44,751 bases of DNA, from NCBI GenBank assembly GCA_030834965.1, contig JAUQWW010000005.1:1-44751 (forward strand), given 5' to 3'. The stretch comes from Gallionellaceae bacterium. GTDB lineage: Bacteria > Pseudomonadota > Gammaproteobacteria > Burkholderiales > Gallionellaceae. Of the stretch, positions 10,641 to 20,555 are shown piece by piece. Within the stretch, counting starts at the first letter, position 1, and each line of letters starts with the position of its first letter. The notes under the pieces are model-generated. The model was not told where the DNA came from. It was given only the letters and a program-made list of their open reading frames with translations, and searched no databases. A program made the position numbers and the translations under genes.

Positions 10641-12032
10641 TCATCCCGCCAGATAATGCCGCGCGCGCGCGATCGCGGCTTCCACCTGCTGCGGCGCCGT
10701 GCCGCCGGTGTGATTGCGTGCTGCCAGCGAACCTTCCAGCGTCAGTACGCCGTAAATGTCGTCTGCAATGAGGGACGAGAACTGCTGTAATTCTTCCAGC
10801 TTGAGTCCGCTCAAGTCGCAGCCACGCTGTTCGGCAAAGCGCACCGCCAGCGCCACTGCTTCGTGCGCATCGCGGAATGGCAGGCCCTTCTTCACCAGAT
10901 AGTCAGCCAGGTCGGTGGCCGTGGCGTAGCCCTGCAAAGCAGCGCTGCGCATGGCTTCCGGCTTGACGGTGATGCCGCCTATCATGTCTGCGTAGATGCG
11001 CAGCGTCTGGGTCAGCGTGTCTACCGTATCGAACAGCGGTTCCTTGTCTTCCTGATTATCCTTGTTGTAAGCCAGCGGCTGACCTTTCATCAGGGTCAGC
11101 AGCGCGACCAGATGGCCGTTTACGCGCCCGGTCTTGCCGCGCACCAGTTCCGGTACGTCGGGATTTTTCTTCTGCGGCATGATGGAAGAGCCGGTGCAGA
11201 AGCGGTCGGCGATGTCGATGAAGCCGAAGCGCGGGCTCATCCACAAGATGAGTTCCTCCGACAGCCGTGAAAGATGGGTCATGATCAGCGCTGCGGCGGC
11301 CGTGAATTCGATCGCAAAATCGCGATCGGATACTGCATCCAGCGAGTTCTCGCATACGCCGTCAAAGCCCAGCAGCTCAGCCACCATCTCGCGTTTGATC
11401 GGATAGCTGGTGCCGGCCAGCGCCGCCGCACCCAGAGGCAGGCGGTTGACGCGGCGGTGTGCATCTGCAAGGCGCTCCGCATCGCGCTTGAGCATCTCGA
11501 AATAGGCCATCAGATGGTGCGCGAAACTCACCGGCTGTGCCACCTGCAAGTGGGTGAAGCCGGGCATGATGGTGTGCGTATGATGCGTGGCCAGATTGAC
11601 CAGCGCCATCTGCAATGCCTTGACCAGTTCAATCAGCTCATCAATCGCGTTGCGCAGGTACAGGCGCACATCGGTCGCCACCTGGTCGTTGCGCGAGCGC
11701 CCGGTGTGCAGGCGCTTGCCTGCATCGCCGACCAGCGCGGTCAAGCGCTTCTCGATGTTGAGGTGCACATCCTCCAGATCCAGCGACCAGACAAAGTCCC
11801 CGCTGATGATTTCATTCTCGATCTGCGCCATGCCGCGCCGGATGTCGTTCAAATCCTGGGACGTGATGATGCCGCACGCCTCCAGCATCTGGGCATGGGC
11901 CAGCGAGCCCTGGATGTCGAACAGCGCCAGCCGCTGGTCGAACTCCACCGAGGCGGTATAGCGCTTCACCAGCTCCGCCACCGGCTCGTTAAAACGTCCC
12001 GACCAGGCTTGTTTGTCTTGCATCATCATCAT
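10641..12032 (-). CDS. argH: Argininosuccinate lyase
   Basis: Last step of arginine synthesis: splits argininosuccinate into arginine and fumarate. The 463-residue protein belongs to the fumarase/aspartase superfamily. It carries the signature loop [12 protein letters not shown], the early [14 protein letters not shown] segment, and [14 protein letters not shown]. Four consecutive ATG codons open the frame. AAGAG touches the first, so initiation at the third (12026) or fourth (12023) gives better ribosome spacing. It is divergent from algZ with a gap of only about 40-50 bases, so the two promoters must be packed together. The argH-algZR neighbourhood is common in beta- and gammaproteobacteria. 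Confidence 0.95.
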   Translation of the reverse strand: MMMMQDKQAWSGRFNEPVAELVKRYTASVEFDQRLALFDIQGSLAHAQMLEACGIITSQDLNDIRRGMAQIENEIISGDFVWSLDLEDVHLNIEKRLTALVGDAGKRLHTGRSRNDQVATDVRLYLRNAIDELIELVKALQMALVNLATHHTHTIMPGFTHLQVAQPVSFAHHLMAYFEMLKRDAERLADAHRRVNRLPLGAAALAGTSYPIKREMVAELLGFDGVCENSLDAVSDRDFAIEFTAAAALIMTHLSRLSEELILWMSPRFGFIDIADRFCTGSSIMPQKKNPDVPELVRGKTGRVNGHLVALLTLMKGQPLAYNKDNQEDKEPLFDTVDTLTQTLRIYADMIGGITVKPEAMRSAALQGYATATDLADYLVKKGLPFRDAHEAVALAVRFAEQRGCDLSGLKLEELQQFSSLIADDIYGVLTLEGSLAARNHTGGTAPQQVEAAIARARHYLAG

Positions 12033-12071
12033 CTCTTGTCCAGAATGTGCGGCATATAGAAATCATCAGCC

Positions 12072-13124
12072 ATGCCGAGAGCGCAAATTATAAATCAAAA
12101 CCCTCTGCCCGAAGTGCTGCCCAACTTTCGCAGCATGGGCGTTATCCTGCGTATCGTGTTGCTGGTCAACGGCATGGCGCTCATGCTGGCGCTGGTTGAG
12201 GCAAGGTCATGGCAGGATATTGTGCAACGCCTGTTTGATATTTCCACCCTACTGCAGCCGGTGCTGCTGTCAAGTTTGCTGCTGCTGTTTGCAACGAATG
12301 CATTGCTTGCACGGCTGACCTACTGGCAAGGGTCTGCTGTCGTCTTGCTGATGGTGGCGGCGATTACACTGGCGATCTATCAACTGGGCGGCGAGTTGTA
12401 TTCCTTGCCAGCCACTGACGCCAGCTATTTTAATCCGTGGCGTTACGCCTTGCTGGGCAGTGCCGGCGCCGCGCTGCTGCTGGCTTATTTCCGGCTGCGC
12501 GCACAAGCGTTTTCCCCGGCCCTGCATGAAGCGCGCTTGCAGGCCTTGCAGGCACGCATCCGTCCGCACTTTCTGTTCAACTGCATCAATGCCGTGCTCG
12601 GCATCGTGCGCGCTGACCCCAAGCGCGCCGAGGCCGCGCTGGAAGACATGGCCGACCTGTTCCGCATGGCGATGGCACACAGTGGTGATCTGGTCACCAT
12701 GCGCCAGGAAGTGGCGCTTGCGCGCCACTATCTCGCGCTGGAACAATTGCGTCTGGGTGACCGGCTCAGCGTGAACTGGCATACCGAGAACATGCCGGAG
12801 GACGCGCTGCTGCCGCCGCTGATGTTGCAGCCGCTGCTGGAAAATGCGGTATACCACGGTATCGAGCCGCTGACGGAGGGCGGGACGGTAGACATCAGGC
12901 TGTATCGCAGCGGCAAAGAAATGCATCTTGAAATATATAATCCACGTCAGGAAGAGGGGGGGCAGCATGATGGCAACAGGATGGCACTGTCCAATATTCG
13001 CGAACGGCTGGCCATGCAATTTGATCTCGAAGCACGTTACACGGTGGAAATGGGCAAGGATTTTTATCGCGTGCACATCATGCTGCCATATGTGCCGAAC
13101 GCAAGGAGAGAGGAGCAGCAATGA
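12072..13124 (+). CDS. algZ: LytS/AlgZ-family sensor histidine kinase
   Basis: A 350-residue membrane kinase with about four N-terminal transmembrane segments (residues 25-140). It then has a His_kinase domain with phospho-acceptor motif RPHFLFNCIN (His166), and a C-terminal ATPase domain with N-box LLQPLLENAVYHGI and LSNIRERL. This LytS-type layout differs from classic HisKA kinases. The stop overlaps the start of the response regulator by 4 bases, so the two form a pair. In Pseudomonas the homologous pair FimS(AlgZ)/AlgR governs alginate and type IV pilus functions; the output here is unknown. No strong Shine-Dalgarno precedes the chosen ATG, and an internal Met at residue 22 is possible. 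Confidence 0.88.
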   Translation: MPRAQIINQNPLPEVLPNFRSMGVILRIVLLVNGMALMLALVEARSWQDIVQRLFDISTLLQPVLLSSLLLLFATNALLARLTYWQGSAVVLLMVAAITLAIYQLGGELYSLPATDASYFNPWRYALLGSAGAALLLAYFRLRAQAFSPALHEARLQALQARIRPHFLFNCINAVLGIVRADPKRAEAALEDMADLFRMAMAHSGDLVTMRQEVALARHYLALEQLRLGDRLSVNWHTENMPEDALLPPLMLQPLLENAVYHGIEPLTEGGTVDIRLYRSGKEMHLEIYNPRQEEGGQHDGNRMALSNIRERLAMQFDLEARYTVEMGKDFYRVHIMLPYVPNARREEQQ

Positions 13125-13918
13125 GCATCGTTGAACTTCCGCTTGCCGTGTTTGTGGTCGATGACGAGCCGCCTGCCCGCAACCGCATCAAGGAGCTGCT
13201 TAGCGATTGTGCCGCGCAGCTGTCGCTGGAAATTGTCGGTGAGGCCGGAAACGGACGCGAGGCGCTGGATAAATTGTCCGAAGTGCATGCGGATGTGGTG
13301 CTGGTGGACATACGCATGCCGCAGATGGACGGTATGGAGTTGGCGCGGCATCTCAACAAATTGCCCAAGCCGCCGGTGGTTATTTTCACCACCGCGTATG
13401 ATGCTTACGCCATCAAGGCGTTCGAGTTGCATGCCATCGACTACCTGCTCAAGCCTATCCGTCTGGGGCGGCTGTTTGACGCCCTTTCCCGCGCACGCAC
13501 CGCGGTTCCGCTGCGTACCGAGGAATTGCAGGAACTCCTTCCCGAACCACGCAAGAATCTATCCATCCACGAACGGGGCAAGATCCACCTCATTCCGATC
13601 GAGAGCGTGCTCTACCTGCGTGCAGAACTGAAATACGTCACGGTGCGTACGATGGAACGCGAATACCTCATTGAAGAACCGCTTTCCGCGCTGGAGAATG
13701 AATTTAACGCGCGCTTCGTACGCATACACCGCAACTGCCTGGTGGCAAAAAGCGAGATCGAAGGCTTTGAAAAAGTCGCCGATGAGGAAAGTGGAGAGCC
13801 ACGCTGGACGGTCAAGCTCAAGGGGTTGGACGAGCGTCTGCCGATCAGCAGACGGCAGCAATTCGTCCTGAAAATCGCAGTTGACCGGCGAAAAGTGGCG
13901 GTCGAGCGGCGGAAATAA
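13121..13918 (+). CDS. algR: LytTR-family response regulator, AlgR-like
   Basis: A 265-residue cytoplasmic transcription regulator. The N-terminal receiver shows VVDDEPPAR, phospho-acceptor Asp63 in LVDIRMPQMDG, and a Lys in YLLKPI. The C-terminal LytTR DNA-binding domain (from about residue 145) has FVRIHRNCLV and RLPISRRQQF. It overlaps the kinase gene by 4 bases. The last residues are a short basic repeat (DRRKVAVERRK). In related genomes hemC often follows directly; here the SEC-C/TPR/methyltransferase gene and ppc lie between. Confidence 0.9.
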   Translation: MSIVELPLAVFVVDDEPPARNRIKELLSDCAAQLSLEIVGEAGNGREALDKLSEVHADVVLVDIRMPQMDGMELARHLNKLPKPPVVIFTTAYDAYAIKAFELHAIDYLLKPIRLGRLFDALSRARTAVPLRTEELQELLPEPRKNLSIHERGKIHLIPIESVLYLRAELKYVTVRTMEREYLIEEPLSALENEFNARFVRIHRNCLVAKSEIEGFEKVADEESGEPRWTVKLKGLDERLPISRRQQFVLKIAVDRRKVAVERRK

Positions 13919-14036
13919 CACGCCAGGAGCTGCAGTGTGCCGCTGCCCGATGTCCAATGGCGATTTCAATAAATGTGATCTGATAACTTCAGATTTGTAG
14001 AGGATGTTCCGCAAGAATCATTCAGGTTTGACGGAC

Positions 14037-15671
14037 ATGAAACCAGGAAGAAACGATCCGTGCCCCTGTGGCAGCGGAAAGAAATACAAGAAATGTTGCC
14101 AGGAAACTTCTGAGTTCATTCCGCCAGCGCCTAAACATTCCCGGAAGAGTGCGGTTCCAACAGCTGCGGAATGTAACCAGCTTGTTGCCTTGTTTAACGC
14201 CGGCCATCTCGCGGAATTGGAAACACAGACGCGTTTGTTGCTTGACCGGTGTCCCGATTCCGGATTTGCCTGGAAGGCACTAGGCGCAGCTCTTCAGATT
14301 CAAGGTAAGGATAGCCTGTTCGCTTTACAGAAAGCGACGGAATTCCTGCCAAATGATGCTGAAGCGCATTACAACTTGGGCAATACCCTGCATGAGATGA
14401 GACAACTGGACGAGGCCGAGGCGAGCTACCGGCGGGCCTTGCGGATCAATCCGGATTTTGCTGCTGCGCATTACAACTTGGGCTTCACCCTCCAGGAGCG
14501 GGGCAGGCTGAATGAAGCTCAGGCCAGCTATCGGCGGACCCTGGAAATCAAGCCTGATTATGTTGAGGCACACAGGCAACTTGGCGTCACACTGCATGAT
14601 ATGGGTCGGCTGGAAGAGGCTGAGGCCAGCTTACGACGGGCGCTGCAGATCAGGCCTGACTATGCTGAGGTGCACAGCAACCTGGGAATAATCCTGCAGA
14701 ATATGGGCCAGCTGGACGATGCGGAAGCCAGCCTTCGGCGAGCGCTACAGTTAAAACCGGATTACGCTGAGGCGCACTACAACCTGGGTAATATCCTTGC
14801 TGACCTGCATCGGTTAGACGACGCAGAGGGCAGTTTTCGAGCGGCGTTGCAAATCAAGCCGGATTATGCAGACGCGTATGGCAATCTGGCATACGTGCTG
14901 CGCGAGCTCGGCAAATTGGACCAGGCCTTGGCCTGTTATCAACATCAGCTCAGATTAATGCCGGACAATGAGGTGGCGCGGCATCATATTGCATCATTGA
15001 CTGGAAGCGATACTCAACGTGCGCCTGTCCAATACGTCGAGAGCATATTCGATGACTACGCTGATCAGTTTGACACACATTTGCAGCAAGTATTGAGGTA
15101 TGACGCTCCAGAAAAATTGGTGGCATTCGTTACGAAACACGCGACACCATCATCCAAGAAATGGAACGTTCTGGACCTAGGGTGCGGAACAGGACTGGTT
15201 GGCTCAGTCATTCAGCCATTAGCACAGCAACTGGTGGGGGTCGATCTTTCCGCAAGGATGCTGGAAAAAGCGCAGGCACGCAACATATATCAGCGGCTGG
15301 AGCGTCAGGACGTGTTGACGATGATGCGTGCTGAAAAGGCATCAAGCTACGATGTAATCATTGCCGCGGACGTGTTCACATATTTGGGCAGGCTCGATGA
15401 GATTGCCAGCGAGGTACAAAGGCTGCTTTGTCCAGGCGGAGTCTTTGCATTCTCTATTGAGGCACTTGAGGTATCGCCAAATGAAGAATCAAGTCAAGCC
15501 GCTCAGCGGGAATATAAGCTGGGGAATACCGGCCGCTATTCCCATTCCATTGACTACATGACCAGACTTGCTTCTGCTAACGGCTTCCTGGTCCGTGAAA
15601 TGGCAGAGACAACGCTACGCAAAGAACGTGACAAGGAGATTAATGGTTATCTGGTGCTGTGGAAAAGCTGA
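14037..15671 (+). CDS. SEC-C zinc motif, TPR array and SAM methyltransferase fusion protein
   Basis: A 544-residue protein with three parts. The first 20 residues carry a SEC-C zinc-binding motif (PGRNDPCPCGSGKKYKKCC). Residues of about 70-310 form roughly seven tetratricopeptide repeats of 34 residues (AEAHYNLGN...LDEAEASYRRAL...PDY pattern). Residues of about 330-540 form a class I methyltransferase with motif I VLDLGCGTGLVG (near 380), a VGVDLSARMLEKA segment and a DVIIAADVFTYLG motif. TPR-linked methyltransferases of this kind are known, but the target is not evident. The ATG at 14037 gives the canonical MKPGRNDPCPCGSG start. An in-frame ATG at 14004 has its purine-rich sequence directly against it. 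The gene interrupts the usual algR-hem neighbourhood, which suggests later insertion. Confidence 0.82.
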   Translation: MKPGRNDPCPCGSGKKYKKCCQETSEFIPPAPKHSRKSAVPTAAECNQLVALFNAGHLAELETQTRLLLDRCPDSGFAWKALGAALQIQGKDSLFALQKATEFLPNDAEAHYNLGNTLHEMRQLDEAEASYRRALRINPDFAAAHYNLGFTLQERGRLNEAQASYRRTLEIKPDYVEAHRQLGVTLHDMGRLEEAEASLRRALQIRPDYAEVHSNLGIILQNMGQLDDAEASLRRALQLKPDYAEAHYNLGNILADLHRLDDAEGSFRAALQIKPDYADAYGNLAYVLRELGKLDQALACYQHQLRLMPDNEVARHHIASLTGSDTQRAPVQYVESIFDDYADQFDTHLQQVLRYDAPEKLVAFVTKHATPSSKKWNVLDLGCGTGLVGSVIQPLAQQLVGVDLSARMLEKAQARNIYQRLERQDVLTMMRAEKASSYDVIIAADVFTYLGRLDEIASEVQRLLCPGGVFAFSIEALEVSPNEESSQAAQREYKLGNTGRYSHSIDYMTRLASANGFLVREMAETTLRKERDKEINGYLVLWKS

Positions 15672-15804
15672 TCTCACAATCTTGCCGCGTAACTCTGTCT
15701 TTCAGGAGGGCAGGAGGGTTGCCCTGTATCGAAGCTGGTGATGTGCCGCTTCTTGCATGCCTCCTCTTTCCCATGCACTCCGCCGGGCTGTTGTTGGTGT
15801 AACC

Positions 15805-18585
15805 CTAACCGCTATTTCTCAGACCTGCCGCAATGCCGTTGATCGTCAGATGTATTGCGCGCTTCACCAGCACGTCGTTGTCGCCCGCACGGTGGCGGTG
15901 CAGTAGCGAGACCTGCAGGTGGTTGAGCGGGTCGATGTAAGGTGTGCGCGTCGTGAGGCTGCGCGCCAGCGTGGGGTTGTCCTGCAGCAGAGTGGTGGCG
16001 CCGGTGATGGCGAACAGCATTTCCACGGTGCATTGCCATTCCGCTTCCAGCATGCCGAAGATGGAGTTGCGCAAGGTTTCGTCCGGCACCAGTTCGGCAT
16101 AGCGCGAGGCGATGCCCATGTCCGTCTTGGATAGCACCATGTCCATGTTGGAGAGCAGGCCGCGGAAGAACGCCCAGTTCTTATACATGGCCTGCAATTG
16201 CCTGAGCCCGGCCTCGCCCTCGCGTTCGACAAACTGCTTTACGGCGCTGCCGAAACCGTACCAGCCGGGCAGCAGCACGCGGTTCAGGCTCCAGCTGAAC
16301 ACCCAGGGAATCGCGCGCAAATCCTCGATCTTGTCGCTTGCCTTGCGCGAGGAAGGGCGGCTGCCGATGTTGAGCTCGGCAATTTCGCGGATCGGTGTGG
16401 CAACGAAAAAATAGTCGGTGAAGCCTGGCGTTTCGTATACCAGCTTGCGGTATGCGTCGAAGGCATCCAGGCTGAGCGCTTCCACGATGCGGTGAAATTC
16501 CGGCATGGTGCTGTCGTCGCCGTGGTGGTGCACCAATGTGGCTTCCATGGTGGCGGCGATGAGAATTTCCAGGTTGCGCCGCCCGATCTCCGGGTCGGAG
16601 TATTTGCTGCCGATGACTTCGCCCTGCTCGGTGATGCGTATCTGCGCATTCACGCTGCCCGGCGGCTGTGCCAGGATGGCCTGGTAGCTGGGGCCGCCGC
16701 CACGCCCGACGGTGCCGCCGCGGCCATGGAACAGGCGCAGTTCGATGCCATGCTTTTCGAATACTTTCACCAGCTCGATCTCGGCCTTGTACAGTTCCCA
16801 GTTGGCGGTAACGTATCCGCCATCCTTGTTGCTGTCGGAATAGCCCAGCATCACTTCCTGCGTGTTGCCTCGGCTGGCCAGCAATGCGCGGTACCAGGGG
16901 ATGGAGAACAGTTCATCCATGATGGGGCCGCAGCCGCGCAGGTCGGCGATGGTTTCGAACAGCGGAATGATGTTGATGTGCAGTGCAGGGCGGTCACCGG
17001 CTTCGAGTAGGCCGGCCTGTTGCAGCATCAGCGCTACCTCCAGCATGTCGCTCACACCATCGGTCTTGGAGATGATGTAATTGGGCAGCGCGGCGCGGCC
17101 AAAGCAGCGATGGATGTTCGCCGCCGCATGCATAATGCGCAATTCCCCCTGTACGGTATGGGAAAAATTCCCCATTTCCGTAGCGAGTAGTTTGCCTGCC
17201 TGCAAGGCAGTGAGCAGCGCGGCGCGGCGCGCGGTTTCATCCATTTGTGCATAACCTGCCTGCCCGGCAACTGCCAGAAGTTCGCCCACAACCTGCTCGT
17301 GTATCGCGCTGTGCTGGCGCATGTCCAGCGGGGCCAGGTGGAAGCCGAACACTTCCGCTGCCCGGCGCAGGTTGGCGATGCGCCCACGCGCCAGATAGAG
17401 CGCATGGTGATGGTAGAGCGAGTTGATGAGGATATCGAGATCGCTGATGAATTCCTGCGAGTCAGCGTAGGGGCGCGCGTCGGGATCCACCGGGCGCAGG
17501 TGTTCCACACGATGGTCCAGTTCCTTTGCGGTAGCCGCCAGTCGTGAATAGATTGCAATCAGTGCGCGGCGGTACGGTTCGTCTTCGCGGCTGGCCGCCT
17601 CGTCTGGCGACTGCGCGGCGAATGCTTCGAGTTCCTCGCTGACTTCCACCAGGCGTGTAGACAAGGAGAGGCGCGTGCCGAGGAGGTGAGTTTCCGACAG
17701 ATAGTGTTCGAGTATCAATGAAGAATGGCGCTCGGCCGCGTTCTGCATGACCTCGTGCGTGACAAAGGGATTGCCATCGCGGTCGCCGCCGATCCAGCTG
17801 CCGACGCGCAGGAACGGCGGGATATGCATGCGTCTCCCAAAGCGCCGCTCCAGTTGCTTTTCCAGGTCCGCGTAGATCTTGGGAATTTCGCTGAGGAAGG
17901 TATAGGTGTAATACGCCAGCCCGTTTTTGATTTCATCCGGCACCGTCAGCTTGGAAGTGCGCAACATGCGTGTGTGCCACAGGATCAGCACAAAGCGGTG
18001 CAGCGCTTCTTCGTTATCGGCCAGCTCATCCGGCGTCATGTCGATGCGATCGCGCTCGGCCAGCAGGCTGGAAATGATGAGCTGGCAGTCGAGTATGCTC
18101 TTGCGCTGCACCTCGGTAGGATGCGCCGTCAGCACAGGCGAAATCAGCGCCTTGTTGAGGAAGGTTTGCAGCGTGTCGGCGTCGATGTGCTTCTCCTGCA
18201 CGCGATCCAGCGCGAGCTGCATGCTGCCGTCCTGCGGCGGCGAGCCCGCCTTGAGATGCGCGCGACGGCGGCGATTATGGTGCAGATCTTCGGCAATGTT
18301 GGAAAGCTGCGAAAAATAGCTGAAGGCGCGCACCACGGACAGCGTATCGCGTGGCGACAACGCATCCAGCACCTGCTCGAGCTGGTTACGGTCGCGTTCA
18401 TCCTGGGTCTTGCGGAAGCGCACGGCGGAGCGGCGCACGTTTTCGACGAGCTCGAAAGTCTGTTCACCTTCCTGCTCGCGCAGGGTGTCGCCGAGGATGC
18501 GCCCGAGCAGGCGGATGTCCTCACGCAGGGGCACATCTTTACTGGAAATATTTGCGGGCGCAGCAAGCAAGTTCATCATGTTCAT
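15805..18585 (-). CDS. ppc: Phosphoenolpyruvate carboxylase
   Basis: Carboxylates phosphoenolpyruvate with bicarbonate to oxaloacetate, feeding the TCA cycle. At about 926 residues it is of normal length. Catalytic motifs are intact: [11 protein letters not shown] (His near residue 154), the glycine-rich [11 protein letters not shown] (near 580), the [16 protein letters not shown] loop, and the C-terminus [11 protein letters not shown]. The open frame begins with TTG at 18591; the ATG at 18585 has AGAAG at a suitable distance and is preferred. It is divergent from hemC with about 90 bases between. The gene is commonly found beside hemC in betaproteobacteria. Confidence 0.95.
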   Translation of the reverse strand: MNMMNLLAAPANISSKDVPLREDIRLLGRILGDTLREQEGEQTFELVENVRRSAVRFRKTQDERDRNQLEQVLDALSPRDTLSVVRAFSYFSQLSNIAEDLHHNRRRRAHLKAGSPPQDGSMQLALDRVQEKHIDADTLQTFLNKALISPVLTAHPTEVQRKSILDCQLIISSLLAERDRIDMTPDELADNEEALHRFVLILWHTRMLRTSKLTVPDEIKNGLAYYTYTFLSEIPKIYADLEKQLERRFGRRMHIPPFLRVGSWIGGDRDGNPFVTHEVMQNAAERHSSLILEHYLSETHLLGTRLSLSTRLVEVSEELEAFAAQSPDEAASREDEPYRRALIAIYSRLAATAKELDHRVEHLRPVDPDARPYADSQEFISDLDILINSLYHHHALYLARGRIANLRRAAEVFGFHLAPLDMRQHSAIHEQVVGELLAVAGQAGYAQMDETARRAALLTALQAGKLLATEMGNFSHTVQGELRIMHAAANIHRCFGRAALPNYIISKTDGVSDMLEVALMLQQAGLLEAGDRPALHINIIPLFETIADLRGCGPIMDELFSIPWYRALLASRGNTQEVMLGYSDSNKDGGYVTANWELYKAEIELVKVFEKHGIELRLFHGRGGTVGRGGGPSYQAILAQPPGSVNAQIRITEQGEVIGSKYSDPEIGRRNLEILIAATMEATLVHHHGDDSTMPEFHRIVEALSLDAFDAYRKLVYETPGFTDYFFVATPIREIAELNIGSRPSSRKASDKIEDLRAIPWVFSWSLNRVLLPGWYGFGSAVKQFVEREGEAGLRQLQAMYKNWAFFRGLLSNMDMVLSKTDMGIASRYAELVPDETLRNSIFGMLEAEWQCTVEMLFAITGATTLLQDNPTLARSLTTRTPYIDPLNHLQVSLLHRHRAGDNDVLVKRAIHLTINGIAAGLRNSG

Positions 18586-18626
18586 CTTCAACTTCTACAA
18601 GGCGAAACGCGCGCGCAACAGGCTCA

Positions 18627-18635
18627 TGCTAGAAT
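18627..18635 (+). promoter_or_regulatory. Extended -10 element for hemC
   Basis: TGCTAGAAT fits an extended -10 (TGnTATAAT) 40 bases before the hemC start. No good -35 is present, as is usual for extended -10 promoters. Confidence 0.4.
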
Positions 18636-18675
18636 GCGCCGCGACGGATTTAACCAAACTTATTCAGGAAAACCA

Positions 18676-19626
18676 ATGAATCAGACACACAGAGCGCAGA
18701 CCGCCCCAGCCAGGCTGGTAATTGCATCGCGCGAAAGCGCGTTGGCAATGTGGCAGGCAGAATTTATCCGCGATCGGCTGCGCGCATTATACCCACAAAC
18801 CGAGGTCAGCATATTGGGCATGACCACGCAGGGAGATCAGATTCTGGATGTGACGCTGGCCAAGATCGGCGGCAAAGGCCTGTTCGTGAAGGAGTTGGAA
18901 ACCGCGCTGGAAGAGGGGCGCGCCGACATCGCCGTGCATTCATTGAAGGACGTGCCGATGAATCTGCCGCATGGTTTCATGCTGGCATGCGTCGGTGAAC
19001 GCGAGGATCCGCGCGATGCGTTCGTCTCCAACAATTTTGCCAATCTGGAAGCCTTGCCGGCAGGCAGCGTGGTGGGCACCTCCAGCCTGCGCCGCGAAAG
19101 TCAGCTGCGCGCGCGTTTTCCTCACCTTAAAATCGAGCCGTTGCGCGGCAACGTGCAAACCCGGCTGCGCAAGCTGGATGAAGGGAAGTATGCGGCGATC
19201 ATCCTTGCCGCTGCGGGCTTGAAACGTCTGGGGCTGGGCGATCGCATCCGTGCCGTGATTTCCAGTGACGACAGCCTGCCTGCGGTGGGGCAAGGCGCGC
19301 TGGGCATCGAATGCCGCGCCGACCGCACCGACCTGGTTGGCGTGCTTGCACCGCTGCATCATGCTGACACTGCCGCGTGCGTGCTGGCGGAACGTGCGAT
19401 GAGTCGGGCGCTGGCGGGCAGTTGCCAGGTGCCGCTGGGCGGCTTTGCCGAGGTCACCGGCGACAAGCTGCGCATGCGCGGATTTGTCGCTACCCCAGAC
19501 GGTGCGCGCTTGCTGCGTGCCGAACATGCTGGTAGCGTGCGCGACCCTGAAGCGCTGGGTGATGCGGTAGCACAAGATCTGCTGGCGCAAGGTGCGGGCG
19601 AAATTCTCGCCGCACTGGCTCTATGA
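18676..19626 (+). CDS. hemC: Porphobilinogen deaminase (hydroxymethylbilane synthase)
   Basis: Joins four porphobilinogens into hydroxymethylbilane, on the way to heme. The 316-residue protein shows the N-terminal [14 protein letters not shown], the TQGDQILD and [11 protein letters not shown] segments, HSLKDVPM, and [11 protein letters not shown]. The dipyrromethane cofactor cysteine lies in [11 protein letters not shown]. The ATG at 18676 has AGGAA upstream. The same frame is open far upstream, across the antisense of ppc, but that part is a shadow. It is first of the hemC-hemD-hemX-hemY run. Confidence 0.96.
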   Translation: MNQTHRAQTAPARLVIASRESALAMWQAEFIRDRLRALYPQTEVSILGMTTQGDQILDVTLAKIGGKGLFVKELETALEEGRADIAVHSLKDVPMNLPHGFMLACVGEREDPRDAFVSNNFANLEALPAGSVVGTSSLRRESQLRARFPHLKIEPLRGNVQTRLRKLDEGKYAAIILAAAGLKRLGLGDRIRAVISSDDSLPAVGQGALGIECRADRTDLVGVLAPLHHADTAACVLAERAMSRALAGSCQVPLGGFAEVTGDKLRMRGFVATPDGARLLRAEHAGSVRDPEALGDAVAQDLLAQGAGEILAALAL

Positions 19627-19649
19627 CATTGGAAAAGCAACACGTTGCA

Positions 19650-19710
19650 GGGATACAGAGGCACAGAGAAAACCGCTTGGGGTTTCATGCTTACCCTTTG
19701 TCTCTGCGGT
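19650..19710. repeat. Degenerate CAGAGA-type palindromic element between hemC and hemD
   Basis: The left arm (GGATACAGAGGCACAGAGAAAACC) and right arm (TTTGTCTCTGCGGT) are imperfect inverted copies of a CGCAGAGA/TCTCTGCG pattern, with a short spacer. From general knowledge, similar intergenic palindromes are scattered in many bacterial genomes. It fills most of the hemC-hemD gap. Confidence 0.5.
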
Positions 19711-19723
19711 AGGCGTTTTTAAA

Positions 19724-20482
19724 ATGGACGCTCCACTTGCTGGGTTAAACATTGTGGTGACCCGCCCGCGCGAGCAGGCGGCGCAACTGGTGCAGCGCAT
19801 CGAGCAGGCGGGAGGAAAAGCAATATTGTTTCCTTTGCTGGAAATCAGTCCGGCAGCCGATCCGCAGTCCTTGCGCGCGCTTGTATCACGCCTGCATGAG
19901 TTCAATCTCGCCATTTTCATCAGTCCCAACGCGGTGCGCTACGCCATGGAGGCCATCCGTGCCGTTGGCCCGCTGCCGGCTGAATTGAAAATTGCAACCG
20001 TGGGTCAAGGCAGCGCCAAGGCGTTACGCGATCTGGGCGTGCGCGAAATCATTGCGCCGCATGATAGATTCGACAGCGAGGCGCTGCTGGCATTGCCCGA
20101 ATTGCAGCAGGTTGCGGGTTGGCGCGTGGCGATATTCCGCGGCGATGGCGGGCGTGAATTGCTGGGCGACACCCTCAAGGCACGCGGTGCCACAGTCGAG
20201 TATGCTGCCTGTTATCAGCGCGCCTGGCCGCAACAGGACGCGAGTACCCTGCTTGCTGCAGACCCGCATGCCATCACCGTAACCAGCAGCGAGGCGCTGG
20301 GTTATCTTTGGGAGATGCTGAACAGCGCAGAGAAGGAGCAGCTTGCCGACGTGCCGCTGTTTGTGTCGCATGCACGCATTGCCGAGGCAGCGCAGCGGCT
20401 GGGCTGGCGCAATGTGAAGGGAACTGCCGGGGGAGATGACGGTTTGCTCTCAGGTTTGATAGCATGGGCAAACAAACGGTGA
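19724..20482 (+). CDS. hemD: Uroporphyrinogen-III synthase
   Basis: Cyclises hydroxymethylbilane with inversion of ring D to uroporphyrinogen III. The 252-residue protein opens with the family pattern VVTRPREQAAQL. It has FISPNAVRYAME (about 61-72), VGQGSAKAL, a FRGDGGRELL loop, and TVTSSEAL near 185. HemD is poorly conserved overall, but these segments and its place after hemC make the call safe. The ATG at 19724 is chosen because the family N-terminus begins there. No good Shine-Dalgarno is present, perhaps because a repeat element occupies the upstream gap. Confidence 0.93.
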   Translation: MDAPLAGLNIVVTRPREQAAQLVQRIEQAGGKAILFPLLEISPAADPQSLRALVSRLHEFNLAIFISPNAVRYAMEAIRAVGPLPAELKIATVGQGSAKALRDLGVREIIAPHDRFDSEALLALPELQQVAGWRVAIFRGDGGRELLGDTLKARGATVEYAACYQRAWPQQDASTLLAADPHAITVTSSEALGYLWEMLNSAEKEQLADVPLFVSHARIAEAAQRLGWRNVKGTAGGDDGLLSGLIAWANKR

Positions 20483-20483
20483 T

Positions 20484-20546
20484 TCGTGACAGGTTGCGGG
20501 TGATGCAAAACCCGGCTTCGTCACCCATTACTCATCACTCATCACC
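20484..20546. repeat. Degenerate GTGATGA/CTCATCAC repeat cluster between hemD and hemX
   Basis: The gap contains GTGAC and GGGTGATG followed, in inverted sense, by CGTCACCC, ATTACTCATC, ACTCATCACC. This is a run of 7-9-base degenerate units plus an imperfect inverted repeat. It looks like an expanded low-complexity filler rather than a regulator site. Confidence 0.5.
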
Positions 20547-20555
20547 CCAAAGATC

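Noticed and set aside
17725-18675. In-frame 5' extension of hemC across the antisense of ppc
   Set aside because: Family length, N-terminus and Shine-Dalgarno all place the start at 18676.
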